A model generated the notes under the pieces. That model did no database searches. It was not told the DNA's origin and saw only the letters and a list, made by a program, of their open reading frames with translations. DNA of 64,000 bases from Subtercola sp. (lineage in GTDB: Bacteria; Actinomycetota; Actinomycetes; Actinomycetales; Microbacteriaceae). The translations under genes were made by a program, and so were the position numbers. The stretch covers positions 62,001 to 126,000 of the forward strand of contig JAODBC010000093.1 in the NCBI GenBank assembly GCA_025463765.1. The letters are read 5' to 3'. This document shows, in pieces, positions 60,829-64,000 of the stretch (positions are counted from its first letter, which is position 1; every line of letters starts with the position of its first letter).

Positions 60829-61752
60829 GTGCGATATGTAGTGGGCAGAGTTCTTTCGGCCATACCCGTTCTCCTAGGCGTGGCCATCATCGTCTTTCTC
60901 ATTCTGCGACTGATCCCCGGTGATCCAGCCACCCTCATCCTGCAGGGTACCGAAATCACCCCCGATCGGCTCGCTCAGGTACGGGCGCAATTCGGCCTCG
61001 ACCAACCTCTGCCCGCCCAATTCGTCGTCTTCATCGGCAACATCGTGCGGGGTGACTTCGGATACTCCTACCTCACGTCGTCGCCCGTCTCGAGCGAGCT
61101 CGCTCAGCGCATACCATCCTCACTCGGGCTGGCCTCCGGCGCGCTCATCGTCGCCCTGGCCGTGGGAATTCCGGCCGGAATCCTGGCTGGTGTTCGCCCC
61201 AATTCATTCATCGACCGAGTTATGACGGGCGTCTCGGTGCTCGGCATCGCGATTCCGTATTTCTGGCTCGCGCTGCTACTCATCTCCGTCTTCGCCGTGA
61301 ACCTGCGCTGGTTTCCTGCCCTCGGCGTGAACGGTATAAACGCTCTCGTGCTTCCGAGCATCGCCCTCGGCCTGGGTTACGCAGCCATCATCACCCGATT
61401 GCTCCGATCATCCTTGATCACGATCTATCAACAGCCGTACATCCTGGTGGCCCGAGCCAAGGGGCTCTCAGAATCGCGCATCCTCTTTCGGCACGCTCTG
61501 CGGAACGGGATATCGTCATCGATCACCATGATCGGATTGCAGATCGGAAACATGCTCGCGGGCGCGGTGGCCATCGAGGTCGTGTTCGGCAGACCGGGAA
61601 TCGGCTACTACCTCGTCGACTCGGTCAACAAGCGCGACATCCCGGCCATCCAGGCGATTGTGCTGCTCATCGCCGTTCTCTACGTGGTGATCAACATCAT
61701 CGTCGATATTCTGCAGGGCATTCTCGACCCGAAAGTGAGAAAAGACTGGTGA
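60829..61752 (+). CDS. ABC importer permease (DppB type)
   Basis: 307 residues from GTG 60829. RYVVGRVLSAIPVLLGVAIIVFLILRLIPGDPA is the typical first membrane helix with the RLIPGDPA signature; the EAA loop is ILVARAKGLSESRILFRHALRNG. Six membrane segments. It overlaps the next permease gene (GTG within the stop), so the subunits are coupled. Confidence 0.95.
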   Translation: MRYVVGRVLSAIPVLLGVAIIVFLILRLIPGDPATLILQGTEITPDRLAQVRAQFGLDQPLPAQFVVFIGNIVRGDFGYSYLTSSPVSSELAQRIPSSLGLASGALIVALAVGIPAGILAGVRPNSFIDRVMTGVSVLGIAIPYFWLALLLISVFAVNLRWFPALGVNGINALVLPSIALGLGYAAIITRLLRSSLITIYQQPYILVARAKGLSESRILFRHALRNGISSSITMIGLQIGNMLAGAVAIEVVFGRPGIGYYLVDSVNKRDIPAIQAIVLLIAVLYVVINIIVDILQGILDPKVRKDW

Positions 61753-62627
61753 CCCAAGGCACCCTCATCACCGCCCCAGTGCTGCCGAGCGTGCGGAGGC
61801 CAGCCCGGCGGGAGCGGAGCTTCGTACTCCGCCACCTCGGTGCTCTGGTTCTGGTGGCGGCTTCGGTGGCGATCGTCGTCGTCGTTGCAGCTGCTCCTCT
61901 GATCGCGCACTTCTCACCCATCGACGTGGTTGGCCCTGCCCGCACTGCTCCGAACGGAACGTACTGGTTCGGCACAGACAATCTCGGTCGTGATGTCTTC
62001 TCGCGAACGCTGTTCGGCGGCCAGCAGACGCTCGCCATCGCGGCGATCAGCATTGCCGTCGCGACGTTCATCGGGGTGCTCATCGGGGTGGTCGCGGGCT
62101 ATTTCTCCGGGGCAGGTTCGATGACGCTGATGCGGCTTATGGATGTTCTGCTGGCCTTTCCGACGATGCTTCTCGCGCTCGTGGTGATCGCCGTCGCCGG
62201 ATCGAATGCTCAAACGCTGACCATCGCCGTCGCGATAGCGTACATCCCTACTTTCGCCCGGGTGGTCTTCGGTTCCACGCGGCGGATACGGAGCGAGGAC
62301 TACATTCTGGCCGCCCGCGTCGTCGGTTGCTCGACGTTACGCATCCTCTACAACCACGTTCTGCGATCGCTCTTTGTGGAGATCATCATTCTGGCGAGCA
62401 GCGCCCTGGGCTGGGCGGTACTGCTTGCGGCCGGGCTCAGCTTTCTGGGGTTCGGAGTCACGCCGCCTGATCCCGAGTGGGGAGCCTCATTGAGTGCGGG
62501 AACCGCTTACATCAACAACGCATTCTGGATGTCGGCTGCACCGGGAGTCGCTATCACCCTCGTCATTCTCATCACCAACCTGGCCGGCGACCGCATCGCG
62601 GCCTGGTGGCAGCGAACGGGGCGCTGA
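61749..62627 (+). CDS. ABC importer permease (DppC type)
   Basis: 292 residues from GTG 61749. The N-terminal helix (LGALVLVAASVAIVVVVAAAPLIAHFSPIDV), FGTDNLGRDVFSRTLFGGQQTL and the EAA loop YILAARVVGCSTLRILYNHVLRS match the DppC/OppC family. Five to six membrane segments. Stop and next start overlap (TGATG). Confidence 0.95.
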   Translation: MTQGTLITAPVLPSVRRPARRERSFVLRHLGALVLVAASVAIVVVVAAAPLIAHFSPIDVVGPARTAPNGTYWFGTDNLGRDVFSRTLFGGQQTLAIAAISIAVATFIGVLIGVVAGYFSGAGSMTLMRLMDVLLAFPTMLLALVVIAVAGSNAQTLTIAVAIAYIPTFARVVFGSTRRIRSEDYILAARVVGCSTLRILYNHVLRSLFVEIIILASSALGWAVLLAAGLSFLGFGVTPPDPEWGASLSAGTAYINNAFWMSAAPGVAITLVILITNLAGDRIAAWWQRTGR

Positions 62628-63475
62628 TGACGAATTCGCCTGTGATCGTCCAGCGGCCAGCCGCACCAGCGAACTCGGTTCTGCTCGACGTCTCTGGTCT
62701 GTGCATCACCTACCCCTCGGCAACCGAGGCGTCGGTCGACTCCGTCTCGTTCGCGCTCGATGCCGGCCGTACGCTGGGTATCGTCGGCGAATCCGGGTCA
62801 GGCAAGAGCACTTTGTGCCTCGCCCTGCTCGGCCTTCTGCCCACGGGCACCACGGTCACGGGTCAGGCGCTGTTCGGCGATCGCGACCTGATCGGGCTGC
62901 CGCCACGTGAACTCCGCAAGATTCGGGGTAAAGAGATCGGTCTCGTCTACCAGGACCCGATGGCGGCGCTCAACCCGGTGAAATCGATCGGAGCGCAACT
63001 GCGCGAGCCGCTCGTTCTGCACACAGGCCTCGGCAGGGCCGCAGCAGACAAGGAAGCCGTTCGGCTGCTCGATCGGGTCGGCATCGCTGACGCGCAGGGC
63101 AAGCTGTCGATGTACCCGTTCGAGTTGAGCGGCGGCATGCGCCAACGGGTCGCTATAGCGATGGCGATCTCGTGCGAGCCCGCCCTGATCATCGCCGACG
63201 AACCGACGACCGCACTCGATGTGACGGTTCAAGCTCAGGTTCTCGCGCTGCTCGCAGAACTGCAGACCGACCTCTCGCTCACGATGCTGTTCGTCAGTCA
63301 CGACCTGAGCGTCGTCGCGTCGGTCTCCGACCAGATTCTCGTGATGCAGAACGGTGTCGCCGTCGAACAGGGCACGGTTCACGAGGTTCTCAATTCGCCC
63401 GCAGACCCTTACACGAGGCAACTCATCGAGTCGCTGCTCACGCTGGAGAAACCACGGAAGGATCGAGAGCGATGA
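62627..63475 (+). CDS. ABC importer ATPase (DppD type)
   Basis: 282 residues from ATG 62627; the ORF-track start at 62477 lies in the permease gene. IVGESGSGKSTLCLALLG is Walker A, LVYQDPMAALNPV the Q-loop, ELSGGMRQRVAIAMAI the signature, and ALIIADEPTTALD Walker B, followed by the His switch FVSHDLSV. The C-terminal DPYTRQLIESLL matches the oligopeptide subgroup. Confidence 0.95.
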   Translation: MTNSPVIVQRPAAPANSVLLDVSGLCITYPSATEASVDSVSFALDAGRTLGIVGESGSGKSTLCLALLGLLPTGTTVTGQALFGDRDLIGLPPRELRKIRGKEIGLVYQDPMAALNPVKSIGAQLREPLVLHTGLGRAAADKEAVRLLDRVGIADAQGKLSMYPFELSGGMRQRVAIAMAISCEPALIIADEPTTALDVTVQAQVLALLAELQTDLSLTMLFVSHDLSVVASVSDQILVMQNGVAVEQGTVHEVLNSPADPYTRQLIESLLTLEKPRKDRER

Positions 63476-64000
63476 CGGAAGTTTCCCCGCCCGGTATGAC
63501 ATCGGATCAGACGCCGCTGTTGGCAGCGCAGAACATCACCCTGAGCTACAAGCCGCGTCGCGTGCGGGTTCCGTGGTCGACCCACACGAAACACGACGTA
63601 CTGGCTCTGGATGACGTCAGCATCGATGTCTACCAAGGCGAGATTCTGGGCATCGTCGGCGAGTCGGGCAGCGGCAAGAGCAGCCTCGCCCGAGTGCTCG
63701 TCGGGTTGCAGAAGCCGACCTCCGGTACGGTGACGATCGGAGAGAACAGTTCGGCGAGCGGCAAGTCTGCCGAGCGCCGGCACCTGCACCGTGGCGTACA
63801 GATGGTGTTCCAGGACTCGCTCAATTCGCTCGACCCGGGAATGAGCGTGCTCGACTCTGTTGCCGAAGCGCACCTGGTCAATCATCCCGGCTCCTCCGGC
63901 TCTGCCAGTAGACGGGCCGCGAGCGAATTTCTGACCGACCTCGGGCTGGCCACGGCCATGCTCAGTCGTCGCCCGCTCGAACTCTCGGGGGGCCAGCGTC
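63472..64000 (+). CDS. ABC importer ATPase (DppF type), 3' end outside window
   Basis: Starts by ATGA overlap with the preceding ATPase gene and runs off the window with 176 residues present. GIVGESGSGKSSLARVLVGLQKP (Walker A), MVFQDSLNSLDPGMSV (Q-loop) and the beginning of the signature LELSGGQR are visible. Partner of the DppD-type ATPase in a heterodimeric nucleotide-binding unit. Confidence 0.95.
   Translation, partial: MTEVSPPGMTSDQTPLLAAQNITLSYKPRRVRVPWSTHTKHDVLALDDVSIDVYQGEILGIVGESGSGKSSLARVLVGLQKPTSGTVTIGENSSASGKSAERRHLHRGVQMVFQDSLNSLDPGMSVLDSVAEAHLVNHPGSSGSASRRAASEFLTDLGLATAMLSRRPLELSGGQR

Overview
The window is GC-rich and coding-dense, with many GTG starts and stop/start overlaps (GTGA, ATGA). 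This fits a high-GC actinobacterium; the gene content would suit Microbacteriaceae or a relative, but the taxon is inferred. No rRNA, tRNA or CRISPR array was recognised.

Region 1 (about 1-47,300) is one large catabolic island for a hydrophobic, probably alicyclic (terpenoid- or steroid-like) substrate. It holds a cytochrome P450 (partial) with its 3Fe-4S ferredoxin and a distant ferredoxin reductase, a GMC alcohol oxidase/dehydrogenase, three Baeyer-Villiger monooxygenases, a type-B carboxylesterase, alpha/beta and epoxide hydrolases, two aldehyde dehydrogenases, an acyl-CoA ligase, two fused double-domain class III CoA-transferases, a paired acyl-CoA dehydrogenase, four crotonase-fold proteins, two MaoC/FAS1-type dehydratases, a thiolase-DUF35 pair of the kind that forms side-chain aldolases, a cyclase-family hydrolase, an amidohydrolase and an MFS transporter. 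ETF beta and alpha are co-transcribed with a b-type membrane cytochrome and an MBL hydrolase, a likely route for acyl-CoA dehydrogenase electrons to the membrane. The likely order is: hydroxylation, oxidation to ketone, Baeyer-Villiger lactonisation, ester opening, CoA activation, beta-oxidation and retro-aldol cleavage.

The island carries an apparently undescribed two-copy regulatory set: two small winged-helix-like proteins (9379+, 36559-), two roughly 550-residue proteins with an N-terminal HTH and a large unknown domain (27045+, 39991-), and two roughly 100-residue YLAWRE proteins (7683-, 36775+). The last two share a nearly identical promoter with an inverted repeat over the -35 box. A degenerate 17-bp palindrome, roughly TTRCAA-N5-TTGYAA, recurs in at least ten intergenic regions of the island and looks like the operator of a common regulon.

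Region 2 (47,588-52,223) holds a secreted phosphoesterase with an LAxTG sorting signal and an efeO-efeB iron-uptake pair without a visible efeU. Region 3 (52,261-54,871) is a complete IS21-family element (2096 bp, 6-bp target duplication GGTGAT) inserted into an already decayed DUF1016/YhcG-type nuclease gene. About 630 bp follow with nothing recognisable. Region 4 (55,501-64,000) has a flavin-dependent LLM monooxygenase, a sarcosine-oxidase-like flavoprotein, an MBL lactonase-like hydrolase and a five-gene peptide/opine-type ABC importer cut by the window end; it may be a separate uptake-and-degradation locus.
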